64,000 bases of DNA. Source: Catenulispora pinisilvae. Its GTDB lineage: Bacteria > Actinomycetota > Actinomycetes > Streptomycetales > Catenulisporaceae. The notes beneath the pieces are model-generated. The model did not search any database. It worked only from the letters and a program-made list of their open reading frames with translations, and was not told the origin of the DNA. Below are positions 33,198 through 41,639 of this stretch, piece after piece. The translations under genes and the position numbers were made by a program. Position 1 is the first letter of the stretch. Each line of letters begins with the position of its first letter. The stretch lies in the NCBI RefSeq assembly GCF_015356865.1, contig NZ_JAAFZA010000012.1:1-64000 (forward strand), in the 5' to 3' direction.

Positions 33198-33814
33198 CGT
33201 GGCGCCGGATCGGGGATGAGGACGGCGTTGTCGGGCAGCAGCGGGCGCCACCGGGCGGGGATTTCCCCCTGGTCCCACAGGTTGCTGCCGGTGATGCTCT
33301 TGCCAGTGAAGTATTGGATCCGGTAGGTCCGACCGCCGTGGCCGCGCATCGTGACCGTGCCGGGTTCGGGATCGGGCCGCATGATGTAGAACCGGCCGTC
33401 GATCCGGGCGACGGGGGCGCCGGTGTCGGAGTAGTCCAGTAGCCGGCCCGTGGTGAACCGGGTCTTCACGGCCGCCGCCCAGAATGCACAGCCGATGCAC
33501 AGCCCTGCGATAGGGGGCGGCGCGCCGATCGGTGCTGTGACGGCCGGCCCGCTCCATGCCGGCTCCTCCGTGCAGATGATGCACGGCGGCTCGGCCGTGC
33601 CCTCGGCGGGCGGTTCGGCGTGCTGCTCGGCGTCGTGCTTGCTCATCTGGGCCAGAACGTCGCTGTGGCGTACGCGGGAGTCGGACAGCACGCCTAGGAC
33701 CGCGTCGTCTCCGGCTGTGTCCAAGCAGTCCATGCACACGATCCAGATGCCGGAGTTCCCGGCCGACAGCGTGTATCGGTCGGCCGAGGCCGCCGGGATG
33801 GTTGTAGAGGTCAA
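33194..33814 (-). CDS. Hypothetical protein with Cys pairs
   Basis: 206 aa. CMDC, CIIC and CIGC pairs (residues about 27, 78 and 104) suggest a zinc-binding N-terminal half; the C-terminal half is beta-rich (GRFYIMRPDPEPGTVTMRGHGGRTYRIQYFTG). Unrecognised. Overlaps the RusA-like gene by 4 nt. Confidence 0.6.
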   Translation of the reverse strand: MTSTTIPAASADRYTLSAGNSGIWIVCMDCLDTAGDDAVLGVLSDSRVRHSDVLAQMSKHDAEQHAEPPAEGTAEPPCIICTEEPAWSGPAVTAPIGAPPPIAGLCIGCAFWAAAVKTRFTTGRLLDYSDTGAPVARIDGRFYIMRPDPEPGTVTMRGHGGRTYRIQYFTGKSITGSNLWDQGEIPARWRPLLPDNAVLIPDPAPR

Positions 33815-33826
33815 GGGGCTGGCTCG

Positions 33827-34159
33827 CTATCTGCGCTGGGCGGCGGGGTGGCGGCGCAGGTACAGCTGGACGCCGCCGTGGGCGAGGTAGAACTGCAACC
33901 CGGTGAGCACCTGATCGGCGGTGAGCCCTCGGCGGGGCCAGCGTCGTGCGGCGCCGGGCTCGTACAGGCTGGCGATGCTGCGGTGCATGTTGAGGAAGAC
34001 CGCGCCGAGTTCGGCTGGGTCACCGTCGAACACGCTCAGGTGGTCGTCGATGAACCGGCCGGTGGCGCCTATGAAGTAGGCGCGGGAGGCGGGGTTCGCG
34101 AGTTGTAGGGAGTCCTCAAAGGAGGCGGCTATTCGGTCCAAGCCGGGGTCGGCGGCCAT
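33827..34159 (-). CDS. Hypothetical protein
   Basis: 110 aa, mostly helical, beginning MAADPGLDRIAASFEDSLQL. No recognised domain. It is 12 nt before the Cys-pair protein gene in the same direction, so part of the same leftward operon. Confidence 0.55.
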   Translation of the reverse strand: MAADPGLDRIAASFEDSLQLANPASRAYFIGATGRFIDDHLSVFDGDPAELGAVFLNMHRSIASLYEPGAARRWPRRGLTADQVLTGLQFYLAHGGVQLYLRRHPAAQRR

Positions 34160-34191
34160 GTGCAGATACCTTTCGTCAACAAGCGGGCAGG

Positions 34192-34785
34192 TCAGCGCTG
34201 AGCGGGGGTTTTGGTGGCGTCCAGGACGGCGTGACGGAACGTGGAGGCGGCGTCGTCGACGGCTGCGGTGAGTCGTGTGGCGAACTGTGCGGCGATGTCG
34301 TTGCGGATCGCGGCGTCCACCAGCCCCCGGACTCCGCTGGCGTGCTTCTGCATCTGCGTGGTCACGATGTCCTCGACCTCTCGTCGCAGCGGGCTGGCCC
34401 AGGTGGGCCGGTAGCTGGTGGTGTCGCGCTTGTCGAACAGTTCGATCTGCCGGGCGACGATGTCGGCGACCTGGTCGGCAAAGCTGCGTTCGGCGCCGAT
34501 GCCCACCCCGCGCGGGGTGTGCAGGGCGGTCTGCACGACCGGCTCCAGCTTGGAGCGGATCAGCTCGTCGCGGATCCGGGTCATGTCGAAGCGGTTGAAG
34601 TGCTGGGCCACCAGGCGCTCGGCGATGCGGTCGGCGACGGCGTCGGCCAGGGTGCGTGGCGGGCCGTCCACCGGATCGCCGTCCTCGTTGTAGCCGGCGA
34701 ACTCGTGGTCGATGACCGTGTTCAGGTCCAGATCGGTGACGTTGATGACGATCGGATAGGTGCCGGCCGGGGTGTGGTCGCTCAC
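34192..34785 (-). CDS. Hypothetical protein, paralogue of 31684-32190 product
   Basis: 197 aa from GTG with AAGGAG 5 nt upstream, overlapping the previous stop. Same layout as the 168-aa protein: a short beta N-terminus (INVTDLDLNTVIDHEFAGYNEDG), R-T-L-A-D-A-V-A-D-R-I-A-E, then IRDELIRSKLEPVVQTA and a long helical C-terminus. No function recognised; two copies in one operon suggest subunits that oligomerise. Confidence 0.65.
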   Translation of the reverse strand: MSDHTPAGTYPIVINVTDLDLNTVIDHEFAGYNEDGDPVDGPPRTLADAVADRIAERLVAQHFNRFDMTRIRDELIRSKLEPVVQTALHTPRGVGIGAERSFADQVADIVARQIELFDKRDTTSYRPTWASPLRREVEDIVTTQMQKHASGVRGLVDAAIRNDIAAQFATRLTAAVDDAASTFRHAVLDATKTPAQR

Positions 34786-35024
34786 GCGGGCTCCTTGTTG
34801 TTCGTGGCGGGGTTGCGGCTGATGGCGGCCAGTCGGGTGTTGATGGCGGCCAGCAGCGCGGCCTGGGCTATGGCGGCGTGGGCGGTGGCTATGGCGGCGC
34901 AGGCCTCGCCCTTGCCGGCGGTGTTCGGGTGCTGGGTGAGCGCCTCGGACTTGTCGATCCAGTAGGCGGCGCGGGCCAGGTGAACTGCTGGAGACGGGGG
35001 ATTCTTCGGTATCGATGCGGGCAT
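34782..35024 (-). CDS. Small hypothetical protein
   Basis: 80 aa: PKNPPSPAVHLARAAYWIDKSEALTQHPN then an Ala-rich helix (IATAHAAIAQAALLAAINTRLAAI). Unrecognised. Stop overlaps the next start (GTGA). First gene after the strong terminator at 35070-35105. Confidence 0.6.
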   Translation of the reverse strand: MPASIPKNPPSPAVHLARAAYWIDKSEALTQHPNTAGKGEACAAIATAHAAIAQAALLAAINTRLAAISRNPATNNKEPA

Positions 35025-35069
35025 GCCGGCACGTCCTTGAGTTCGGATCCGCCCCGGGGCGGAAATGAC

Positions 35070-35105
35070 GAAGGCCTCGGACGAGGTTTCTCGTCCGAGG
35101 CCTTC
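35070..35105 (-). terminator. 16-bp perfect hairpin after ssb
   Basis: GAAGGCCTCGGACGAG (35070-35085) pairs perfectly with 35090-35105; loop GTTT. Lies 36 nt beyond the ssb stop, separating the ssb transcript from the downstream small gene, which must have its own promoter or be read through. Confidence 0.8.
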
Positions 35106-35141
35106 GAGGCGTCAGCGTGTGAAGTTGTGGAGTTCTGCCTG

Positions 35142-35714
35142 CTAGAAGGGCGGATCCTCGTCGTGCTGGCCCCCGCCCCAGCCGCCGCCGTTGCCGCCGG
35201 AAGCCCACTGGTCGTTGCCGCCGGCATTCCGGCCGCCGCTGTTTCCACGGCCGCTCGGCTGTCCGCCGCCGGAGTTGCTAGCGCCACTCCAGCCACCGCC
35301 CTGCTGCCCGCCGCCCCAGCCGCCACCACTGCCGCCCGCACCGTTTGCCCGGTTGGCCTTGGTGACCTTGGCCGTCGCATACTTCAGTGACGGGCCGATC
35401 TCCTCGACGTCGAGCTCCACGACCGTGCGCTTCTCGCCTTCCTTGGTCTCGTACGACCGCTGGCGCAGCCGTCCGGAGACGATCACCCGCATGCCGCGGG
35501 TCAGCGATTCGGCGACGTTCTCCGCCGCCTGGCGCCAGATCGAGCAGCGCAGGAACAGCGCGTCGCCGTCCTTCCACTCGTTGGCCTGCTGGTCGAAGGT
35601 GCGCGGGGTGGATGCGACGGTGAAGTTCGCGACCGCCGCACCGCTGGGGGTGAAGCGCAGTTCGGGGTCGTCGGTCAGGTTGCCGATCACGGTGATGACG
35701 GTCTCGCCCGCCAT
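35142..35714 (-). CDS. ssb: Single-stranded DNA-binding protein
   Basis: 190 aa. OB-fold at residues 1-115 ([32 protein letters not shown] ... [60 protein letters not shown]), a Gly-rich flexible linker and the acidic DEDPPF tip that binds partner proteins. Element-borne copy, protecting ssDNA during replication or RecT-mediated recombination. Confidence 0.95.
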   Translation of the reverse strand: MAGETVITVIGNLTDDPELRFTPSGAAVANFTVASTPRTFDQQANEWKDGDALFLRCSIWRQAAENVAESLTRGMRVIVSGRLRQRSYETKEGEKRTVVELDVEEIGPSLKYATAKVTKANRANGAGGSGGGWGGGQQGGGWSGASNSGGGQPSGRGNSGGRNAGGNDQWASGGNGGGWGGGQHDEDPPF

Positions 35715-35761
35715 GGGCGTCTCCTAACTCCCCGGGGAGACCGGGGCGGTGCGATCGAGGC

Positions 35762-36592
35762 TCAGGTGCCGGGGTTGGGCCGGCGGCGGGGCTGCTTGGG
35801 CCAGTCGGGGAGGCCCCAGTCACCGCCGATGTTCGCCTTGATCAGGTCGGCGAGGCGGTGTAGGGCCTGCTTCTGCCCTTTGGCGCTGGTGCGGTAGCCA
35901 ACCACCGGCACCACGTGGCCCTTCACGCGGGCACGCCGGATCCTGGCCTTCGCCGCGTCGATGGAGACGTCGAGCAGGAGGGCGACCTCCTCGATGCCGA
36001 GCTCCGTGTCCGGGTCGTTGGTCAGCATCTCCTGGACCAGATTCAGCATGCGGGGAACTCCAAGGGTGTCGTCGCACTCGGGGTGGACGCAGACCACCAG
36101 GCCGGTGGGAATGTTCAGCAAGGCCGCGGGGACGATGGTGCGGGTCGGAAGGCCCGCGTCCGGAACGTGGTTGCGCGGGCAGCGCATCCGCACGTATCCC
36201 TCGACGTCAGCCAGTACGCACGTCAGGACCGCGAAGTGTCTCCGCATCGCCGATGTGGTGTGCTGGGTGACCGGCTCGGGAGCAGTCTCCTCATCGAGCA
36301 GCCGCTCCAGCAGGGCGCCGCGTGCCGAGCGGTCATCCAGCGGAATCTCCAGGCCGGGACCGTCCAGGGTTTCCAGGATCGCCTGGCGGATCGCCAGCTC
36401 CTGAATCTGGTCGCGGTCGTGGTCGTGAACCGCGGACGTCACGTCGATGCGGACGGGCGCCTTGTCGCCGGCCGGACCGCCCCGCCCGTTGCCGCCGTCG
36501 TATCGCTTACCGTTCTTGGCCGCGGCGTGCTGGTCGAGTTGGTCGGCTATTTGCGCGGCCTGTCTGATGTAGCGGTGCCTCTGGTCCGCCAT
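35762..36592 (-). CDS. Hypothetical protein with C-terminal HTH
   Basis: 276 aa. N-terminus charged and Gly-rich; middle has a possible Cys/His metal site (RMRCPRNH ... VCVHPECDD, residues about 135-175). Residues about 195-235 (LGIEEVALLLDVSIDAAKARIRRARVKGHVVPV) look like a helix-turn-helix. Ends with a basic Pro-rich tail. Just downstream of the long divergent gap that separates it from the XRE repressor. Confidence 0.6.
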   Translation of the reverse strand: MADQRHRYIRQAAQIADQLDQHAAAKNGKRYDGGNGRGGPAGDKAPVRIDVTSAVHDHDRDQIQELAIRQAILETLDGPGLEIPLDDRSARGALLERLLDEETAPEPVTQHTTSAMRRHFAVLTCVLADVEGYVRMRCPRNHVPDAGLPTRTIVPAALLNIPTGLVVCVHPECDDTLGVPRMLNLVQEMLTNDPDTELGIEEVALLLDVSIDAAKARIRRARVKGHVVPVVGYRTSAKGQKQALHRLADLIKANIGGDWGLPDWPKQPRRRPNPGT

Positions 36593-37311
36593 GGCCCCTC
36601 CCCGATTCCGGCAAGGCTAAAGCCCCCCGGGTTTGTACTGTGAGCATCTGGAACCTCGGCTCAAGCGAGCCGAGAAGACGAAAGCAAACCTCTGACGTGT
36701 CGCACGCTGCTCAGGTTGCTAGCACGGCGATGATCACCGGGCATCCGGGCATCGTAGTCGCAGGTCCGGCGCATGCGGGATCGGTTTTCTCAAGCACCGG
36801 ACACACTCAGCGGCTTAGCCGGGCGGCGCGAACACTGCGGCGCGCGCCGTCGACATCGCGCACAGCGCGACGCTGAGAACCAGGACGTTGTGGGCGCTGC
36901 TATGCGCCACCAGTCCGGCAGACATGAGATGCATGTCAGCTTCTTTCTAGAGCGACGGGGTACACAGTAGACCTGTCCTGCCTTCTCCGGGAGGGGGGAT
37001 CGGCGGAGCCGGTTCATGGGGGCGCGGGGAACCGTAGCGGCCTTTTTCACGGCAGCAGCCTCCGCGCGGGGGATGATCAACAAGGGTTGCCTCATGATCC
37101 TGCGCCGCACCGGGCGCCGCCAGAACCCCGTACGAATCCGAACACGCTGGGCAGCAAATTTAGCGCCCCTCCTAGATCGTTGGACGTCGAAGATAACCAA
37201 GTTTGGTGTCCGCTGGCAACATCTTTGGTGCTTGTTGGTGCTGCTTGGTACAGTCGCGCTCCGGCGACGGCGGAAGCCGGCGCCCCTGACGGCGAGCGAA
37301 GGAGGTTGCTC
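36593..37311. promoter_or_regulatory. Divergent lysogeny-control-like region, no gene
   Basis: 719 bp without a supported gene between a leftward gene block and the rightward XRE repressor. Contains CTCGGCT/AGCCGAG (36655-36674), GACATG-N5-CATGTC (36921-36937), and a cluster of TTGGTG-type repeats between 37198 and 37255, starting with the palindrome ACCAAGTTTGGT. These are candidate operators of the repressor. A 78-codon GTG ORF at 36640 is not convincing. Confidence 0.55.
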
Positions 37312-37698
37312 ATGGCGTTGATGCACGACCCGTTGCGTCTCGGCGCCGCCGTACGCGCGCGGCGGCACGAGAAAGACTGGTATCAGCGCGACCTCGCTAA
37401 GCGGGCGGGGATCTCCGTCGGCACGGTCCGCAACATCGAGCAGGGCAAAGGGGCCAGCGACCTGGTGATTGCGGCGCTGGAGAAGGCGCTGGAATGGGTG
37501 TCGGGCAGCGGGGCCCGGGTCCTGGCCGGAGGCGATCCAGAGTTGATCCCGGCCAAGCCCGCCAGCTATGTCTCCTCCCGCACCCGCACGCCGCTCGACT
37601 TGTCCGAGGTCCCGTTGGAGGAGTTGCAGGCCGAGCTGAACCGGCGGATCGAAGCCCTGGTGAAGCAGGCTGTGGCCGACAATCCTGACGCCGCGTAG
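37312..37698 (+). CDS. XRE-family repressor-like protein
   Basis: 128 aa. ATG preceded by AAGGAGG. HTH_3 at residues about 8-60: RLGAAVRARRHEKDWYQRDLAKRAGISVGTVRNIEQGKGASDLVIAALEKAL. The C-terminal part is a charged helix. Followed in the same direction by an ImmA/IrrE protease gene; such repressor-protease pairs control integration and excision in ICEBs1-type elements and some phages. Confidence 0.85.
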   Translation: MALMHDPLRLGAAVRARRHEKDWYQRDLAKRAGISVGTVRNIEQGKGASDLVIAALEKALEWVSGSGARVLAGGDPELIPAKPASYVSSRTRTPLDLSEVPLEELQAELNRRIEALVKQAVADNPDAA

Positions 37699-37731
37699 TC
37701 GATGCCCGGCGAGACGGGCGGGCAATGATCG

Positions 37732-37775
37732 GCGCAATGACCTGTTCGAACTTGCGTTCGAGCAGGTCATTGCGC
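37732..37775. repeat. 20-bp hairpin between XRE and ImmA genes
   Basis: GCGCAATGACCTGTTCGAAC (37732-37751) pairs with 37756-37775 with one G-T; loop TTGC. No T-run follows. It could be a partial terminator lowering protease relative to repressor, an mRNA processing site, or an operator. Confidence 0.7.
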
Positions 37776-37828
37776 TATCAAAGGGGTCGATGACTTGCGA
37801 GCTGGTCTGACGTGCGCGAGGTGCTCAA

Positions 37829-38263
37829 TTGATTTGGGATCCGAAGAAGGCCCTGCTCCTCCAACCGGACCTGACCTACATGCGCACCGAACTCCCACCA
37901 GGGGAGAAGGGGCGGTACTTCCCCGCCTTCCACACCATCGTCGTGGACTCCGGACTGAACCAGGCCGGTAGGCGGTGCGCGCTGACGCACGAGCTGATTC
38001 ACGCCGAGGCCCGCGACGACTGCATCCCCTCGTCCTGGCTGACCGACAAGTATGAACACGACGTCGACAAGCAAGCCGCCACCCGGCTGATCACCCTTGA
38101 GGCGTTGATCTCAGCTCTGCTGTGGACCCACAATCCCGACGAACTGGCCGAGGAACTGCATGTCGATGCCGACACTGTGCATGTGCGGCTCGCTCACCTG
38201 AGCCGGGCCGAGCGCGGCGCGATTGCCGCCCGGCTCAACGAGGCGTTCAGCCGGCTGCCGTGA
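37829..38263 (+). CDS. ImmA/IrrE-type metallopeptidase
   Basis: 144 aa from TTG, with GAGGTG about 6 nt upstream. Zinc peptidase motif HELIH in RCALTHELIHAEA (residues about 52-63), and a downstream acid residue in KYEHDVDKQAA that fits the third ligand, as in ImmA/IrrE proteins. These cleave the partner XRE repressor upon DNA damage. The partner gene lies directly upstream. Confidence 0.85.
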   Translation: MIWDPKKALLLQPDLTYMRTELPPGEKGRYFPAFHTIVVDSGLNQAGRRCALTHELIHAEARDDCIPSSWLTDKYEHDVDKQAATRLITLEALISALLWTHNPDELAEELHVDADTVHVRLAHLSRAERGAIAARLNEAFSRLP

Positions 38264-38269
38264 CGACAG

Positions 38270-38303
38270 CAGGCCCGGCCGGGGAAACACCGGACCGGGC
38301 CTG
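38270..38303. terminator. Hairpin between convergent genes
   Basis: CAGGCCCGG (38270-38278) pairs with CCGGGCCTG (38295-38303), with further CCGG/CCGG possibilities inside. Lies between the ImmA stop and the stop of the leftward 128-aa gene. Confidence 0.6.
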
Positions 38304-38317
38304 AAGCGCAGGAAGGA

Positions 38318-38704
38318 TCAGCCGGTGTGCAGCAGGCGAGCGGCGACGTCGAACAGGACATCCTTGGACTCGGCGGTGAACTCCCCGGACTTCACCGCGT
38401 TCTTCATTATCGAGGAGTGGATGGCCAGCGACGCGTTCCAGCCCGCATTGAAGCCCGGGGCGTCTACGGCGAGTGCGTCGACCAGATCCAACATGGCCTG
38501 TGCGTGGGCGCGAGCCTGATCCTCGGGCAGTCGCGCCTCGCCCTGGGTCAGAGCCAGCAGGGCTGCGATCGAGCCGAGGAAGCCGGCCAAGGTCATCGGG
38601 TCGTCTAGATCCGCCCCTTCCAGGGCGGCGTTGCGGTGGATCCTCTGGGTGACGCTGACCTGTTCCTGGTCTTGCGTCTTACCACCAGCGGCGTGCTCAG
38701 TCAT
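38318..38704 (-). CDS. Hypothetical helical protein
   Basis: 128 aa, no recognised domain: polar N-terminus, then amphipathic helices (MTLAGFLGSIAALLALTQGEARLPEDQARAHAQAMLDLVDAL) without a signal peptide. Single leftward gene convergent with ImmA. Confidence 0.6.
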   Translation of the reverse strand: MTEHAAGGKTQDQEQVSVTQRIHRNAALEGADLDDPMTLAGFLGSIAALLALTQGEARLPEDQARAHAQAMLDLVDALAVDAPGFNAGWNASLAIHSSIMKNAVKSGEFTAESKDVLFDVAARLLHTG

Positions 38705-38943
38705 GGGCCGTCTCCCGTTGGCGATTCACTAGGGTTTCGGCGCGGGACCGGGTGCCCGTCCGGTCCATCGCGCCACTTGGGCTTCCAAAACGCGGACAGT
38801 ATGGCCTGCGAAACTATGTGCAGACCAAGGTCCCGCCTACGGCGGGTATGAGTGAACAATGGATCGTTCCCATACTGCCACGGGCACCGGCAGTCAAGGG
38901 CGGCCGCAGTAACGTCCTTGACGCATCCTTGACCAAAGATCAC
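38701..38943 (-). CDS. Doubtful small ORF
   Basis: 80 codons from GTG, stop overlapping the next ATG (ATGA), the pattern used by genuine neighbours. Against it: no SD, unusual composition (Trp, Cys, Arg and Pro rich) and no resemblance to known proteins. The 288-bp area may instead be a promoter region: GTATG...CATAC flanking GAAC-N8-GTTC (about 38847-38876) forms a nested palindrome. Confidence 0.25.
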   Translation of the reverse strand: MIFGQGCVKDVTAAALDCRCPWQYGNDPLFTHTRRRRDLGLHIVSQAILSAFWKPKWRDGPDGHPVPRRNPSESPTGDGP

Positions 38944-38992
38944 GGCGGGTAGCCCGCATGCGGCCTGTCGTGGCGGGAGTGGGCTGTTCAGG

Positions 38993-39763
38993 CTACTCGC
39001 GTGACTTGACCGGCTGGAACTGCGCCGCTGCCTTCTCGACGATCTTCGGTTTGCGGATGGCGGCCTTCAGTAACCCGGCCCCGCGGGTGTCGCCGGCCTG
39101 GCCGAGTTGTTTGGCCAGCCGGTCCAGCACGGAGGGCAGCCAGTGACCGCCGGAGCCGATCGCCGCTCGCGCCATCGCTGCCCCCTTGGCTGCCCCGGCC
39201 TCGAAGGCGGCGCCGAGTTGGCCGGCAAGAAACGTCGGCGTCCCGGCAGGCGCCCGGTAGTTGGCGCGCGCCGCGGTGGCGATCAGCTCGATCATCAACG
39301 CGTCGTCGAAGACCGGTTTCACGGTGTGCCCGCGCATCAGCCGGTACCGGGTGCCGTCGGCGCCAGTGACATACACCGACACCTCCTTGTCTTGCCCGGT
39401 GGCCGGATCCTTCACCGGTTCGCCGGTAACCGGGTCGATCACCTTCCGTTTCCCGGAGATGTTGTCGCCGCCGAGGGCGGTCAGTTCCTCGTCCAGCACC
39501 TCCTTGGCCGCTGTGGCGGCTTCGGTCAGGGCCTTGGCGCCGTCGGTCAGCATCTCCGCGGCCTGGATCATCCGGGGCGTGACCGCCGCCGGATCTGCGG
39601 CGCGCAGCTGCAACGCGTGCTCGTGCACAGCGAACGCCAGAGCGTCTCTGGCATTGATGTCGGGGTCGGTGGAGGCGGCGAGCAACTTGGACAGCAGCGC
39701 CTGGACGGCGGCGCGCGGATCGGACAGAGCCGGCGGGTGCGCGGGGATCAGGTCTTCCGCCAC
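38993..39763 (-). CDS. Hypothetical protein near the recombination genes
   Basis: 256 aa from GTG, chosen because GGAGG lies 4-5 nt upstream. Helical throughout; central insert with Lys/Asp/Gly-rich beta segment (DKEVSVYVTGADGTRYRLMRGH, about 125-147) and a C-terminal HWLPSVLDRLAKQLGQAGDTRGAG. No recognised domain. Downstream of the RecT-like gene in the same direction. Confidence 0.6.
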   Translation of the reverse strand: MAEDLIPAHPPALSDPRAAVQALLSKLLAASTDPDINARDALAFAVHEHALQLRAADPAAVTPRMIQAAEMLTDGAKALTEAATAAKEVLDEELTALGGDNISGKRKVIDPVTGEPVKDPATGQDKEVSVYVTGADGTRYRLMRGHTVKPVFDDALMIELIATAARANYRAPAGTPTFLAGQLGAAFEAGAAKGAAMARAAIGSGGHWLPSVLDRLAKQLGQAGDTRGAGLLKAAIRKPKIVEKAAAQFQPVKSRE

Positions 39764-39791
39764 GGGGTCCTCCAAGCCAGTGAGCGCTGTG

Positions 39792-39992
39792 TCACCGGCG
39801 TTCGAGATCGGTGAGGTATCCGGAGGCGACCCGGAACCGGTTGGCTTGCATCACGCCGTCCAGGAACGCCAGGAACCAGTCCGGTTCCGGCTTGCGGCGC
39901 ACGCCCACGTAGTCGGCTCCGGCGCCGGTCTGCGTTCGGACGCGGCGGTCGGCGTGCTTGGGAACGTGGGAATGTGCTGGTATCAGGCTCAT
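39792..39992 (-). CDS. Small hypothetical protein
   Basis: 66 aa beginning MSLIPAHSHVPKHADRRVRTQ, with KPEPDWFLAFLDGVMQANRFRVASGYLTDLERR at the end. Unrecognised. GAGAG 4-5 nt upstream of ATG. Between the RecT-like gene and the 256-aa gene. Confidence 0.55.
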   Translation of the reverse strand: MSLIPAHSHVPKHADRRVRTQTGAGADYVGVRRKPEPDWFLAFLDGVMQANRFRVASGYLTDLERR

Positions 39993-40068
39993 GACACTCT
40001 CGCTTTCGCGAATGGGGAACGGCCCGCACGCGGAGGCGGGCCGGAGGTGTTGAAAAACCACGAGTCGG

Positions 40069-41418
40069 TCAGGCCGCGGAGCGCGCAGTGTCCTGGGCGC
40101 GGGTGAAGACCGCCTCGTATACGTTCTTGCACTCGTCCATCAGCGCCGTGGCCTCCGCGGGCTCCAGGGTGCCGGCGTCGGCGTGGTGACGGATGAGGGC
40201 GTGGATCCGCTCGATGTCCTTGTGGCTGCGCGTGGACTCTGCGGCGCGGGTCAGTATCGTGGCCAGCGCCGAGGCGGCCGGGCTGGCCGGGGGCTGCATG
40301 CCACCCAGTTCGCTGCGTCGGGCGGCGGCGGAGATGGCCAACTCGACGAACAACGTGGCGTTGATGGCCCGGCCGCGGAAGCGGTCGGTGAACCGGTCCT
40401 CGACTCGGTCGACCGCGTCGAGATGCTTTGCCTTGGCGAGCGAGGCGATGAAGTCCTCGGTCTCCCCGCGGCTGCTCGGCGGCTCCATCTCGGTCTCGGC
40501 CAGCGCCGGGATCACATCGAGCACTGGCTGCGGCTCGGTGACGGGTTCAACCTCCTCGGCGTACTCGATGGGCTCGCCATCCCCGACTGTGCCGGCCGTA
40601 GTCACCGTGCCTGTGGGACCGGGTGCGCTCAGGTAGGTGATGACGGCGGCGGCCTGTGCGGCGGTCATGTCCTCGGCACTGGCGACCTGGGCGTCCACGA
40701 TGTCGCAGACCACCTTTAGACGCGCGGCCCTCTCGAAGATCTCGCGCCGCTCGAACAGCGTCTTCATGTCCGCCATCTGCTCCCGGCTGACCATCGGCTC
40801 GCCGACGTCGGCAGACCCGGCGCCGTCGGCGGGGCTGGCCCACGGGTCGTCGACGGGCCCGATCGGCGGGCGCTGGGTGGGCAGGGAGACCACGTTGCCG
40901 TCGGCGTCGACGTCGGCGCCGAGTTCCTCGGGGGTGTAGTGCAGGCCGAACAGCACGTCCTCGGCGGCGTCGCGCGCGACCTGCGTGATGGCGCGGGCTT
41001 TGAGCATGCTGGCCGGGTACTTCTTCCACCCGTCTTTGTGCAGCAGCCCGGCGCGGCGGGCGTCTTCTATGGTGAACACGACCTCGAAGGTGAAGTCGGG
41101 GTCGTCGGAGCGGACGATCTGGGCTACTGCCTTCTCGGCGTTGCCGGTGATCCGTAGCTTGTGGCCGGCGGCGCGCACCAGGCCGGAGATGAGTGCGGCC
41201 GACGCGCCGGGCTTGCCGTCGATGACGTGGATGCCCAGGATCGCGGCCATCGCCGTGATGCGCAGCGTTTCGGCGTACTCGATGGCCCACAAGATGTTCG
41301 CGGGCTGACGGCGGTACTGGCCGGGCAGCATGTTCGCGTCGGACAGTTTTACGGCGTATTCGAGCTTCTCCGGCAGGCTCAGCGGCCGCCGTTCGGCGAG
41401 GACGAGTTCAGCTGTCAC
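40069..41418 (-). CDS. RecT-like ssDNA-annealing protein with C-terminal extension
   Basis: 449 aa from GTG with AGGAAG about 7 nt upstream. N-terminal about 200 residues resemble the RecT family: P-G-Q-Y-R-R-Q-P-A-N-I-L-W-A-I-E-Y-A, ITAMAAILGIHVIDGKPGASAALI..., VRSDDPDFTFEVVFTIEDARRAGL and KKYPASMLKARAITQVARDAAEDVLFGLHYTPEELGA, the classic lambda-type annealing-protein order. The C-terminal half is an Ala/Glu-rich extension of unknown role. Anneals homologous ssDNA during element recombination. No paired exonuclease is seen nearby. Confidence 0.85.
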   Translation of the reverse strand: MTAELVLAERRPLSLPEKLEYAVKLSDANMLPGQYRRQPANILWAIEYAETLRITAMAAILGIHVIDGKPGASAALISGLVRAAGHKLRITGNAEKAVAQIVRSDDPDFTFEVVFTIEDARRAGLLHKDGWKKYPASMLKARAITQVARDAAEDVLFGLHYTPEELGADVDADGNVVSLPTQRPPIGPVDDPWASPADGAGSADVGEPMVSREQMADMKTLFERREIFERAARLKVVCDIVDAQVASAEDMTAAQAAAVITYLSAPGPTGTVTTAGTVGDGEPIEYAEEVEPVTEPQPVLDVIPALAETEMEPPSSRGETEDFIASLAKAKHLDAVDRVEDRFTDRFRGRAINATLFVELAISAAARRSELGGMQPPASPAASALATILTRAAESTRSHKDIERIHALIRHHADAGTLEPAEATALMDECKNVYEAVFTRAQDTARSAA

Positions 41419-41453
41419 ATGATCACTTCCTGTGGGACCGCGGCCTGCGCACG

Positions 41454-41556
41454 CCCATGCCCGCCGCCGGCGAGGACGGCGGCGGGCATGGGGTGGCGGG
41501 GAGGCGGAAACACATCGAGCCCCCGGGGTCCTGGCGGACGCCTCGGGGGCTCGATG
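41454..41556 (-). terminator. Two hairpins in the recT leader
   Basis: Perfect arms CCCATGCCCGCCGCC 41454-41468/41478-41492 (15 bp) and CATCGAGCCCCCG 41513-41525/41544-41556 (13 bp), in tandem just upstream of recT. They could be an attenuator or tandem terminators protecting recT from upstream transcription. Confidence 0.65.
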
Positions 41557-41639
41557 AGAGTTGAAGACGAAGGGTGGTGGCTGGTTTTTGGGCACAGCTC
41601 CGCCCTGCAAAAAGGACCCTACGCAAATGCGTTCGGAGA

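Noticed and set aside
36640-36876. 78-codon plus-strand ORF in the control region
   Set aside because: No SD, Arg/Ser-rich shadow-like composition, and it crosses palindromes likely to be regulatory.
41455-41556. Possible CRISPR-like or IS-end repeats in the recT leader
   Set aside because: They are two separate hairpins with unrelated arms, not regularly spaced direct repeats; no CRISPR array or IS transposase was seen anywhere in the window.
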